A DNA stretch of 64,000 nucleotides, taken from assembly GCA_012839295.1 (NCBI GenBank), contig DUNO01000065.1, positions 1 through 64,000 on the forward strand, in the 5' to 3' direction. A model generated the notes under the pieces. The model was not told where the DNA came from, did not search any database, and worked only from the letters and a program-made list of their open reading frames with translations. The position numbers and the translations under genes were made by a program. This document shows positions 1 to 8,023 of this stretch, one piece after another (positions within the stretch are counted from its first letter, which is position 1; each line of letters starts with the position of its first letter). The stretch comes from Clostridiales bacterium (GTDB lineage: Bacteria > Bacillota > Clostridia > Lachnospirales > Lachnospiraceae).

Positions 1-69
1 AAAAAGCTTTACTGAATATTAACTTCATTGCTTTTTGTCGGAAATTATTTTATGGAAATGATTAGCAAG

Positions 70-142
70 GGCCTTTAGCTCAGTTGGTTAGAGCAACCGG
101 CTCATAACCGGTCGGTCCGGGGTTCAAGTCCCTGAAGGTCCA
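70..142 (+). tRNA. tRNA-Met (CAT anticodon; Met or Ile2 isoacceptor)
   Basis: A 73-nt cloverleaf with the D-arm sequence AGCTCAG, anticodon loop CTCATAA flanked by a perfect ACCGG/CCGGT stem, and a T-loop GGTTCAAGT. The acceptor stem has one C-T mismatch at position 3-70. The anticodon CAT fits elongator Met or the lysidine-modified Ile2 tRNA; the sequence alone does not decide. The 3' CCA is not encoded. Confidence 0.93.
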
Positions 143-152
143 TTAAAAGCAT

Positions 153-226
153 GGCCCAGTGGCTCAGTTGGTTAGAGCGCCGCCCTGTCACGGCGGAGGT
201 CGAGGGTTCGAGTCCCTTCTGGGTCG
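153..226 (+). tRNA. tRNA-Asp (GTC)
   Basis: A 74-nt cloverleaf whose acceptor arms pair over seven positions (one G-T). The anticodon loop is CTGTCAC in a CCGCC/GGCGG stem, the T-loop is GGTTCGAGT, and the discriminator base is G as expected for Asp. It lies 10 bp after the preceding tRNA, so the two are probably co-transcribed. No encoded CCA. Confidence 0.96.
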
Positions 227-302
227 TTAGATTGTTAACACCTGATACAAATTGGTTTTGTCAAAAGAAAACTATTGATAAAAATGAATTTATATCAATC
301 GC

Positions 303-331
303 TTGATTATAGCAAGTGGTTGTGGTAATAT
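303..331 (+). promoter_or_regulatory. Candidate sigma-A promoter before the tRNA-Val gene
   Basis: A TTGATT hexamer (303-308), a 17-bp spacer and TAATAT (326-331) lie about 65 bp before tRNA-Val, inside the 170-bp gap that separates the first two tRNA genes from the next three. Spacing and sequence are good, but this was judged by eye only. Confidence 0.5.
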
Positions 332-396
332 AGATTATTGGAAGTCGTCCTTTGACTTCTAATAAAAGGCGCTGTATTTGCGTTAATAAGTACCCA

Positions 397-469
397 GGGA
401 TCTTAGCTCAGCTGGGAGAGCATCTGCCTTACAAGCAGAGGGTCATAGGTTCGAGCCCTATAGGTCCCA
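397..469 (+). tRNA. tRNA-Val (TAC)
   Basis: A 73-nt cloverleaf with D-arm TTAGCTCAGC, anticodon loop CTTACAA in a TCTGC/GCAGA stem, T-loop GGTTCGAGC and an acceptor stem closing GGGA with TCCC. Discriminator base A. No encoded CCA. Confidence 0.96.
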
Positions 470-474
470 TTTGT

Positions 475-560
475 GCCGGCGTGGCGGAACTGGCAGACGC
501 ACAGGACTTAAAATCCTGCGGGACTAAACTCCCGTACCGGTTCGATTCCGGTCGCCGGCA
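475..560 (+). tRNA. tRNA-Leu (TAA)
   Basis: An 86-nt class II tRNA. The acceptor GCCGGCG pairs with CGCCGGC, the anticodon loop is CTTAAAA between CAGGA and TCCTG, and a long variable arm (about positions 517-537) is typical for Leu. It is 5 bp after tRNA-Val. No encoded CCA. Confidence 0.96.
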
Positions 561-611
561 TTATTCTATAATAAATATAGAATAATGCTTTTTCTTTTAA
601 AATATGTGTAT

Positions 612-685
612 GTGTGCTTAGCTCAGCTGGATAGAGCGTCTGGCTACGGACCAGAAGGTCGGGGGTTCGAATCCTCTAGCACACA
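612..685 (+). tRNA. tRNA-Arg (ACG)
   Basis: A 74-nt cloverleaf with a perfect GTGTGCT/AGCACAC acceptor stem, anticodon loop CTACGGA in a TCTGG/CCAGA stem and T-loop GGTTCGAAT. The A of the anticodon is normally converted to inosine, so this tRNA reads CGT, CGC and CGA. Last gene of the first tRNA cluster and followed by a terminator. Confidence 0.96.
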
Positions 686-692
686 GTCGGAG

Positions 693-732
693 TGCATTAG
701 ATACGGAAGTTGCGTATTTAATGCATTTTTTT
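693..732 (+). terminator. Rho-independent terminator of the first tRNA cluster
   Basis: A 13-bp stem (693-705 against 713-725, one G-U pair) with a 7-nt loop is followed by seven T residues. It begins 7 bp after the tRNA-Arg gene. Confidence 0.9.
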
Positions 733-773
733 GTGTCTTTTTATGTCTTATTCTTAAGTTGCTGGGATAGGTA

Positions 774-1013
774 TTGACAATGTTCTTCCATCCTACTGGG
801 TCTTTTGAACGGTTTATACGTGACTTCAATTATGATCATCTTAATCAGATCATGCAGTCCCGGGTTCTCTTCCTTCCTCATGCGGGTGTCATCAATACCT
901 CATTCATCTGCTTGGATTCAACATCTATAGCAGCTAACACTTCTCAGAACAATTCTAAATCCTTGCCAAAAATAAGCTTTCTACTGCATGTTATTTATTA
1001 TGAAAAATCATAA
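774..1013 (+). pseudogene. Truncated transposase fragment (insertion sequence remnant)
   Basis: The translation contains the stretch FHPTGSFERFIRDFNYD followed by SFICLDSTSIAANTSQNN, which I recognise as the N-terminal part of a DDE-type transposase common in Clostridia. Those enzymes run several hundred residues; here the match starts mid-protein, without a credible ribosome site, and stops after about 75 residues, shortly after the point where the match ends. No terminal inverted repeats or target duplication could be found. It is therefore a dead remnant next to a tRNA cluster, a common insertion site. The family name is from memory and was not checked by a search. Confidence 0.6.
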
Positions 1014-1063
1014 TAATGAAAAGATATTTGTATCTTTTTGTGCTTAATAGGATATGTATTTCA

Positions 1064-1092
1064 TTTAAAAAAAACATTATTATATCTATAAT
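1064..1092 (+). promoter_or_regulatory. Weak candidate promoter of the sugar-uptake operon
   Basis: A TATAAT hexamer (1087-1092) lies 17 bp after TTTAAA (1064-1069) and about 10 bp before the ribosome site of the first gene. The -35 box is poor, which would suit an activator-dependent promoter served by the AraC-type regulator encoded downstream. A short AAAAGATA/TATCTTTT hairpin at 1019-1038 precedes it. Confidence 0.35.
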
Positions 1093-1114
1093 GAACAAAG
1101 ATGGAGGTTGAAAC

Positions 1115-3220
1115 ATGAAATTTCAAAAGGAAGCAATTCAATATCAATTGTTATCAGGAAAAACAGCTGACTTACCGCATCAGCGTTTGATTATAAATCA
1201 GGAGAAAGAAAGAATGGAAGAAATAGTCTTTCAGGAAGCCGGATACACATTCCATATAAGAGATGGGATAACGGTAATCAACCGGCAAGAAACATTAGTT
1301 ACAAGACATATCATTGGTAAACGCAGCCATGATTTTCAACCGCAGGGAGACGGAATACAGTTTTCTTATAAGATAGCCTTGGATTTAGACGGGAAAGGAC
1401 TGTATCGGTTTTGCTTGCCATCCATACACTATACGGCAGCTGAAAGGTTAAGTGATGATAAATTGGTAACCTTCATGGAAGACAGGCTGACAGCGAATAT
1501 CGCTGCGATATACCATGTAGAAGAGAAGAAAGCGTATTCTCTTACTAAAAGAATTCCAGCTGTCATGACAACAAACCCGCAGCGAATGAGGGGGGAGAGT
1601 TCCTTCCTTCATAAAACAGACCTATGCTCCATGGGGTATGAACAGAAGAACAATCAGTTGAAGTTTGTTATGTTTTGGCCCTATTATGAGGGAGATAAAA
1701 GTGTAGCAATTGATTCAAAAGGAACCCCGGTTTCCGCTTTTTATCCTCTTGATGGAGATGAAATAGACATTACCTTTGAATACCTGGTAGAACAGAGGGA
1801 ATCAGATAATTTTACGGAAAGTATTTATCAGCCGTTTCAAAAGTTAAGTGAATTTTTGGATGCAGGCAACCATCGTATTGTATCATTACCTTTTTCACCG
1901 GAAGAATCAATCGAATATCGTTTGAACTCATTGGAACAATGCTATCGTGAATTTGAAGATGAGGGAGCCGGGTTATTTTTTCATTTCGACCCAAGAAAGG
2001 GATATGGATCCCTGCCATCCGGCTTCGGTACCTCCTTTAATACAATCCCACATGATTCCTATGTACATATTTTGGAATATGGTTTTACTGGCAGACAGGT
2101 AAATGCAGTGTTACTTTTAGCACAGTCGAGACGTGGTTTATGGATGGAGCGAGGTGTAAAAGTAATCAATTTCTTTCTGAAACATTGTATGACCAAAACC
2201 GGCTGGCTGTATACCTTGTACGATTTAAATACAAAAGCACCGTTTTATTCCTTCGGAGATCCGCAGGCACCGAAGCTGCATTATATTTCAAGAACCTGCG
2301 ATAAGGGTAATTATCTAAGAACCATGGTGGAAGCGATGAATGATGTTCTGGAAGCGTATCAATGGTATAGAGCAAATGGAGAGCTTCATGAAGAATGGCT
2401 CAAACATGTAATGTCCTTTGCTGATTTTCTGCTGGCGAAGCAAAATGGGGATGGATCCTGGTACCGGGCTTATCAACCGGATGGGACGGCCGCAGTCATT
2501 GCCGGTGAGGAAGGCTTAACGGCCACTGTATTGCCATTAATCTTTATGTGTAATTTGTGCAGAGAACTGGAAATTCAGGGCCGCAAATTTCAGCATTACA
2601 AAAAAGCTGCAATATCCTGTGGGTTATATACAATTAGTAACTCAACCATGTTGGAGCATTATCAGGGAGGAACCCTGGATAATCCCAATATTGTAGATAA
2701 AGAAGCAGCTCAGTATACGATGGCAGGCTTATATCATTTATATCGGTTAACGGATGATACCAGGTATTTGCATGAGGCAGTGAAAGCAGCTAAATTATTT
2801 GTTACCTGGAATTATATCTGGAATGCACCAACGCAGCACGAAACCTATCTGCATGGCAAAGGCTTTCGGACAAAGGGCTTTGGCGGAATTAATTCCATCT
2901 GGGGAGGAGGTGTGGTTGATATCTATTCTCTGTTTCATATTAAGGAGCTTTACCAGATTGGGATTGAGACAAAACAGGATTTTTTCTGCAGGATGGCAGA
3001 ATGGATTGGAATTGGTACGGAACAAATTCTATCCTGCCCGATGGACAGCATGACTTTTGCAGATATTGGAATGCAACCGGAAGGCTTTGGAATATGCAAT
3101 CAGGGAATTGATGAAGGAATGATAGCAAAAGGAGACATCTGGGGTACACTGGGCTGGGTTTATTCAGCCGGGATTTATGGCCTCGGAAGATATTTGGAAG
3201 AAAAAAATAAGAAAAATTAA
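1115..3220 (+). CDS. Six-hairpin glycosidase-like protein of unassigned family
   Basis: This 701-residue protein has no signal peptide or membrane segment, so it should act in the cytoplasm. The first 290 residues look beta-rich; from about residue 300 the sequence consists of repeated helical pairs rich in Trp, Tyr and Gly (for example HEAVKAAKLFVTWNY and GGGVVDIYSLFHIKELYQ), the pattern of an (alpha/alpha)6 toroid found in many glycoside hydrolases and lyases. I could not place it in a numbered GH family or name catalytic residues. It starts 15 bp after a GGAGG-like site (GATGGAGG) and ends 15 bp before the sugar-binding lipoprotein, so both belong to one operon. The likely role is cleavage of an imported oligosaccharide; this is inferred from context. 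Confidence 0.7.
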   Translation: MKFQKEAIQYQLLSGKTADLPHQRLIINQEKERMEEIVFQEAGYTFHIRDGITVINRQETLVTRHIIGKRSHDFQPQGDGIQFSYKIALDLDGKGLYRFCLPSIHYTAAERLSDDKLVTFMEDRLTANIAAIYHVEEKKAYSLTKRIPAVMTTNPQRMRGESSFLHKTDLCSMGYEQKNNQLKFVMFWPYYEGDKSVAIDSKGTPVSAFYPLDGDEIDITFEYLVEQRESDNFTESIYQPFQKLSEFLDAGNHRIVSLPFSPEESIEYRLNSLEQCYREFEDEGAGLFFHFDPRKGYGSLPSGFGTSFNTIPHDSYVHILEYGFTGRQVNAVLLLAQSRRGLWMERGVKVINFFLKHCMTKTGWLYTLYDLNTKAPFYSFGDPQAPKLHYISRTCDKGNYLRTMVEAMNDVLEAYQWYRANGELHEEWLKHVMSFADFLLAKQNGDGSWYRAYQPDGTAAVIAGEEGLTATVLPLIFMCNLCRELEIQGRKFQHYKKAAISCGLYTISNSTMLEHYQGGTLDNPNIVDKEAAQYTMAGLYHLYRLTDDTRYLHEAVKAAKLFVTWNYIWNAPTQHETYLHGKGFRTKGFGGINSIWGGGVVDIYSLFHIKELYQIGIETKQDFFCRMAEWIGIGTEQILSCPMDSMTFADIGMQPEGFGICNQGIDEGMIAKGDIWGTLGWVYSAGIYGLGRYLEEKNKKN

Positions 3221-3235
3221 ATTGGAGGGTAAACA

Positions 3236-4576
3236 ATGAAAAAAGTTTTTGCATTATTCATCTCGATGCTTATGATGGTCGGATTACTAACCGCTTGTAG
3301 TTCCGGTACTAAGGAGGAGAAGAATACTCCTGCTGAAAACACGGAGACTACAGAGGATGCTGTAAGTGATTCTGCCACTAGTGATACTTCTTCGGAGGGA
3401 GCAATTGAAATTAATATGTATCATAGCTGGAGCACTGATTCAACAAGAGGTGCTGCACTAGATTCACTCATCACAAAGTTTAACAAGGAAAATGAGGGCA
3501 AAATACATATTAACGTAACGGTAAACCCGGACTTTCCTGCATATCAGGAAAAGGTTAAGGCAATGATTGCTACCGATACGACGCCGGATATTTTTCATTA
3601 TAATTTTAACCCAAATGATTTATCCAGACAAAATTCCGGCAAGCTGATGGACTTTTCAAGCTATATGGATGATGAATGGGCTTCCAGATTTGGCGAAGGA
3701 GATATTGAAACACTTACAATCAACGGTGAGCTGACTTCTATTCCTTTTGAAAAAGCAGGAGCATTAATTTATTATAATAAAGAATTATTTGAAAAGGCTG
3801 GTATTACCGAATTTCCTGCTACCTGGGATGGCGTTTTGGAAGCCTGTGAAAAACTGAAGGTGATCGGGGTTGCTCCCTTCTCCTTATATACAGCAGATGA
3901 TGCCTGGTATACCTGCAATTTACTTTCTTATATTGCCGCAAGTTATGCAGGAACAGAGACCTTGAATACCGGAGGATCTATTGATACGCCGGAAATGGTG
4001 AAAGCGGCTAAATTCTTACGCAAACTGCTGGATTATACGACAGGAGATGCTATCGGGGCGAATTACTCCGTTGCTATGAATAATTTTGCATCCGAAAAAA
4101 CAGCAATGGTTATTGATGGGCCTTGGTTAATTGGATCTTTGGGTGAAATCGAAAATAAGATCGGAATTGCGTCTGCACCAACCTTTGGGGACGGAATTGT
4201 TAAGCCAGGGTTTACAGTTACAGATGCACAAACCCCATGGGCTGCAGCGAAGCAGGATGATCCTGCGAAAGAAGAAGCAATTGTGAAGTTTATGAAGTTT
4301 ATTACTTCAGATGAGAGCACAAAGCAATTAACCCTGGAAGGTTCGGTATTCTTATCTGCAAAGTTGACTTTATCAGAGGAAGAACTTAAAAATTCGGGAG
4401 TACTTCTTTCCCAATATATCACTGTTAATTCAGCCTCTGCTGAAAGTATCGTAAACGTGCAAAGAAACCTGACGACAGCAGCCAATGCAGCACTTCCATC
4501 CCTACTGGAAAGTCTTGCACTTGATGTTGTGACACCGGAGGAATTCATCAAGCAGTTATCGGCAGAAAATGAATAA
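3236..4576 (+). CDS. Sugar ABC transporter substrate-binding lipoprotein
   Basis: A 446-residue family 1 extracellular solute-binding protein. Residues 1-20 form a lipoprotein signal with a hydrophobic core and the lipobox LTAC, so Cys21 would be lipidated and anchor the protein outside the membrane. A Ser/Thr/Glu-rich linker (about 22-60) precedes the binding domain, which starts at EINMYHSWS and includes the typical IPFEKAGALIYYNKELFEKAGI region. Members bind mono- or oligosaccharides and deliver them to a MalF/MalG-type permease pair. It follows the glycosidase-like gene by 15 bp and precedes the permeases by 114 bp. Ligand unknown. Confidence 0.93.
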   Translation: MKKVFALFISMLMMVGLLTACSSGTKEEKNTPAENTETTEDAVSDSATSDTSSEGAIEINMYHSWSTDSTRGAALDSLITKFNKENEGKIHINVTVNPDFPAYQEKVKAMIATDTTPDIFHYNFNPNDLSRQNSGKLMDFSSYMDDEWASRFGEGDIETLTINGELTSIPFEKAGALIYYNKELFEKAGITEFPATWDGVLEACEKLKVIGVAPFSLYTADDAWYTCNLLSYIAASYAGTETLNTGGSIDTPEMVKAAKFLRKLLDYTTGDAIGANYSVAMNNFASEKTAMVIDGPWLIGSLGEIENKIGIASAPTFGDGIVKPGFTVTDAQTPWAAAKQDDPAKEEAIVKFMKFITSDESTKQLTLEGSVFLSAKLTLSEEELKNSGVLLSQYITVNSASAESIVNVQRNLTTAANAALPSLLESLALDVVTPEEFIKQLSAENE

Positions 4577-4590
4577 TCTTTAATTTAATA

Positions 4591-4688
4591 GAAAAAGAGG
4601 CGAAACAATGACATACAGTTGCCTAGTAGAGATATTGATAGACAGGAAGACTGATGGAATCGTGGCGCCTTTTTTAAAAGGAGTCTAA
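4591..4688 (+). other. Intercistronic hairpin with a possible 26-codon ORF
   Basis: Between the binding-protein and permease genes, AAAAAGAGGCG (about 4592-4602) can pair with GGCGCCTTTTTT (about 4664-4675). A stem followed by Ts here would lower permease expression relative to the binding protein, as is common in such operons. The same segment holds a small frame 4608-4688, starting ATG after AGAGGCG and stopping next to the permease ribosome site; its product (MTYSCLVEIL...) resembles nothing I know. The hairpin is weak and the ORF may be chance. Confidence 0.35.
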
Positions 4689-4690
4689 TA

Positions 4691-5560
4691 ATGAAAAAAA
4701 GACAGTATAGTATTTACTTAGCTCCGGCTATCATCCTGACTTTAGTTTTTTATATCTTCCCCTTACTCTATTTATGTTATGTCAGCTTATTTCAATGGGA
4801 TGGATTGGGACCGATGAAATTTGTCAGCACCCAGAATTTTCAGAAGGTGCTGGCAGACAGAGTATTCCAAAGTGCATTTAAGAATACGCTTATTTGGATA
4901 TTATCCGCGCTCTTCTTACATATTCCGCTAGGAATTGTTTTAGCACTTATGCTTTCCAGAAAACCCAAAGGGTGGAAGTTGATGCGCATTATGTATTTTG
5001 TTCCTAATGTCATCTCTACGACTGCCATTGCCTTCCTTTGGTATTTTATCTTTCATGTTGATGTAGGTCTGATCAATAATGTATTAAAAGCGGTTGGATT
5101 GGGGAATTTAGCTCATCCATGGCTGAACAGCCTGGATACGGCACTAATCAGCAGCCAGATTCCGTTTATCTTATATGTAGGGTTAACCATGGTAATCTTT
5201 TTAACTCAGTTGTCTACGATACCGGAATCCTTATATGAAGCAGCAGAAGTAGACGGTGCTAATGGTCTGAAAAGGGACTTCTATATCTCCTTACCTTTAA
5301 TGAAGCCTGCGATCGCGACTAATATATTATTAAATACCGCCTTTTGCTTAAGAAATTTTGAATATCCTTTTTTAATGACGGGTGGCGGGCCTGCGAATAA
5401 AACTACGAACCTATCCCTGTATATCTATCGTCAAATGATTAATGCTAATAAATATGGAGTTTCCATGGCAGCAGGTGTCATTACCGTAATTATGGGATTT
5501 TGCATTATGTACAGTGTATCACTGATAGGAAAAGAACGAAAGGGGAAAACATATGATTAA
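4691..5560 (+). CDS. Sugar ABC transporter permease, MalF/UgpA type
   Basis: A 289-residue integral membrane protein with about six hydrophobic segments. The cytoplasmic EAA loop EAAEVDGANGLKRDFYISL, near residue 185, is the contact site for the ABC ATPase. The family forms a heterodimer with a MalG-type partner, encoded next with an 8-bp overlap. Start supported by AAAAGGAGTC upstream. No ATPase gene is present in this operon; in Firmicutes such systems commonly share a stand-alone MsmX/MsmK ATPase, which is inferred here. Confidence 0.93.
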   Translation: MKKRQYSIYLAPAIILTLVFYIFPLLYLCYVSLFQWDGLGPMKFVSTQNFQKVLADRVFQSAFKNTLIWILSALFLHIPLGIVLALMLSRKPKGWKLMRIMYFVPNVISTTAIAFLWYFIFHVDVGLINNVLKAVGLGNLAHPWLNSLDTALISSQIPFILYVGLTMVIFLTQLSTIPESLYEAAEVDGANGLKRDFYISLPLMKPAIATNILLNTAFCLRNFEYPFLMTGGGPANKTTNLSLYIYRQMINANKYGVSMAAGVITVIMGFCIMYSVSLIGKERKGKTYD

Positions 5561-6380
5561 GAAGTTTAAGGTATCTGTTATGATTATGTATTTTTTTCTG
5601 CTTCTTGTTTTTGCCTTTATGTTGATCCCGTTTGTATGGCTGATCATTTCCTCTTTTCGCCCGAATGCAGATTTGTTCAATGCCCCGTTTGCAATTCCGG
5701 AAAAATTATCCTTTGAAAATTATATTGCTGTCTTTCAAAGTCATCCCATGCTATTGTACTTTGGCAACTCCGTTGCAATTGCATTCCTTGTAACAGTAAT
5801 TACAATATTCGCAGCAGTAATGGCGTCCTATGCCTGTATACACCGTTTTCGAGTAAAACCGGGGATATTGCTGCTGTTTTCGCTGGGATTATTTATACCT
5901 ACCAATGCATTTATGGTACCATACTATGTTTTAATTAACCGCATCGGGCTATACGATAACATATTGGGTATTGCTCTTGTTTACGCAGGTATCAATTTCC
6001 CAATGAGCTTTATGGTGATTAAGGGTTATATGGATACCATACCGGCTGAATTAAAAGAAGCCGCATGCATTGATGGTGCAAAGGCGAGACAGGTACTGAT
6101 GAAGGTAATCCTACCCATCAGTGTTCCGGGAATCGTAACAGCCTGTGTATTTATTGTAATCAATTCCTGGAATGAACTTTTGTTCGCAAATCTTTTAAAT
6201 CAAAGTGATAAATCAAGAACAATACAGGTTGCGATTCGCTCATTTTTAACTACATTTGAAGCAAATTATGCTTACGCATTTGCCGCAATGGTGGTTACAA
6301 TTTTGCCGACAATCATTATATATGCATTACTTACCGACAAAATTATCGGAGGAATGACAGCAGGCTCGGTAAAAGGTTGA
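5553..6380 (+). CDS. Sugar ABC transporter permease, MalG/UgpE type
   Basis: A 275-residue membrane protein with six predicted segments and the EAA loop ELKEAACIDGAKARQVLMKV near residue 168. Its start overlaps the end of the first permease by 8 bp, with an AAAGGGGAAAAC ribosome site, so the two are translationally coupled. Together they form the channel for the substrate captured by the upstream lipoprotein. Confidence 0.93.
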   Translation: MIKKFKVSVMIMYFFLLLVFAFMLIPFVWLIISSFRPNADLFNAPFAIPEKLSFENYIAVFQSHPMLLYFGNSVAIAFLVTVITIFAAVMASYACIHRFRVKPGILLLFSLGLFIPTNAFMVPYYVLINRIGLYDNILGIALVYAGINFPMSFMVIKGYMDTIPAELKEAACIDGAKARQVLMKVILPISVPGIVTACVFIVINSWNELLFANLLNQSDKSRTIQVAIRSFLTTFEANYAYAFAAMVVTILPTIIIYALLTDKIIGGMTAGSVKG

Positions 6381-6466
6381 TAATACTATTTTTATATGAT
6401 ATAAAGAATTTAGATGTATTTTGATAATTGGGAAGATACTGAAATCGGGTTGAAGCAGGTGATCTC

Positions 6467-8023
6467 ATGAAAGTGATGATAGTGGAAGATGAAGATAATA
6501 TCAGGGAGGGTTTGTATCAACTCATCGACTGGAACGAGGAAGGGTTTGATGCTCCGATTTTATGTGCTACAGCAATTGAAGCACTACAGATTTTAGAGCA
6601 GGAAAGTGTTGATTTGATTTTTACTGATATTTTTATGCCTATTTTATCCGGTTTGGAATTTGCGAAAATGGTAAAGAATATGAATCCGAAATTATCTATC
6701 GTTATTTTGTCTGGACATGAGCGGTTTGAATTGGCTCAGGAAGCGCTGGAGCTTGGGGTAAAGCGTTATCTTTTAAAACCAATTCTACCTGATGAATTAA
6801 TTAAGGTTGTTCGGGAAGTTTACCAGGAAATAAAAGATCAGATGAAAATACGTGACTGGATTGCGATAGCAGAATATAAATTATCTGCATATTTACCGGT
6901 TATCCAGAATCAAATCTGGTATGATTTAATCAATGGAAGCATAGATCCACTTGATTTGATCGAAAAAAGAGCAAAGGCTGCAGAAATAAGAATTCACTAT
7001 AATAAATATGTCTGTCTTATGATACGATATTTAAAACAGCAGGAATCAGAGCTGCAATTAACGACAAAGGTTGCAATACGCCAGATTATAGCTGAAATCT
7101 TTGGCCCGGAATTTATTTATGCATTGGATTACGAACAGATGGAGCTTGTGATCGTGAATAAAAAAATGCAGGATTCCTTCCTGGAGCTTTTGATAAAATC
7201 CATCGATCAAAATCTTGGCATATCCGTATGCATTGGTGTAGGAAGAGCGTATGAACAGATCCAGCAGTTACCCAAGTCTGTAAATGAGGCATTGGTAGCA
7301 GTAAAATCAGTCAGGAGCACAGGGGATGCTTTGATTATTCGATTTGATGATATCGTACATTGGAAGGAACAACAAAAAGAATATCCGTATGCCTTAGAGA
7401 AAAGAATTATAGATCAAATTCGCTTTCGAGAGGATATCAATGTAAACGATTTGAATTTATTCTTTGATACGGTTCTGCCTCCCGGAAATTCACTGGAGGA
7501 TGCAAAATTAATGCTGCTGCAATTTGTAACAGAGATTTATCGATTAGCAAATGAGTATTCCATTAAGGAGTTACCTGCATTTAAAGAAACAGAAGCGGTG
7601 ATTGGTGCGCTGGAAGCAGTTGATACCTTTATCCTCCGGATGCTGGAGCAGTTTATGAAAGAAAAACAAAATTCGAATCGGAGATATGTAGCCGTAATGA
7701 TCGAGCGGACGAAGGAATTTATTAAGAAAGAATATAGGAATACAGAGCTTTCAGTTACTTATTTAGCTGAGAAGATTCATGTGACACCGAATTACCTGTC
7801 AAGAATATTTACGAATGAAACCGGTCAGAATTTTACGGAATATCTGACACTGACGCGTATGAATGCAGCGCAGGATATGCTGCTTCATACAAATATGAAA
7901 AGTTATCTGATCGCTTATGAAGTAGGGTATAATAACCCGAATTATTTCAGTGCCTTATTTAAAAAATATACAGGGATGTCACCCAGAGAGTATAGGGAAA
8001 AGAATGATAATAAAAAAATTTAA
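6467..8023 (+). CDS. Response regulator, YesN/AraC type
   Basis: A 518-residue regulator. Residues 1-120 are a receiver domain with acidic cluster EDED at 7-10, phospho-acceptor Asp54 in FTDIFMP and the conserved Lys near 104 in YLLKP. A long middle region (about 130-400) is typical of the YesN group. The C-terminal 100 residues form two AraC-type helix-turn-helix motifs (LAEKIHVTPNYLSRIF and IAYEVGYNNPNYFSALFKK). It follows the permeases by 86 bp and overlaps the sensor kinase gene. Such pairs usually activate the adjacent sugar-uptake genes when the sensor perceives an extracellular sugar; that role is inferred from position. Confidence 0.92.
   Translation: MKVMIVEDEDNIREGLYQLIDWNEEGFDAPILCATAIEALQILEQESVDLIFTDIFMPILSGLEFAKMVKNMNPKLSIVILSGHERFELAQEALELGVKRYLLKPILPDELIKVVREVYQEIKDQMKIRDWIAIAEYKLSAYLPVIQNQIWYDLINGSIDPLDLIEKRAKAAEIRIHYNKYVCLMIRYLKQQESELQLTTKVAIRQIIAEIFGPEFIYALDYEQMELVIVNKKMQDSFLELLIKSIDQNLGISVCIGVGRAYEQIQQLPKSVNEALVAVKSVRSTGDALIIRFDDIVHWKEQQKEYPYALEKRIIDQIRFREDINVNDLNLFFDTVLPPGNSLEDAKLMLLQFVTEIYRLANEYSIKELPAFKETEAVIGALEAVDTFILRMLEQFMKEKQNSNRRYVAVMIERTKEFIKKEYRNTELSVTYLAEKIHVTPNYLSRIFTNETGQNFTEYLTLTRMNAAQDMLLHTNMKSYLIAYEVGYNNPNYFSALFKKYTGMSPREYREKNDNKKI

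Noticed and set aside
352-770. Short frames across the tRNA genes
   Set aside because: They translate tRNA sequence (for example GERLPYKQ-like strings typical of tRNA shadows).
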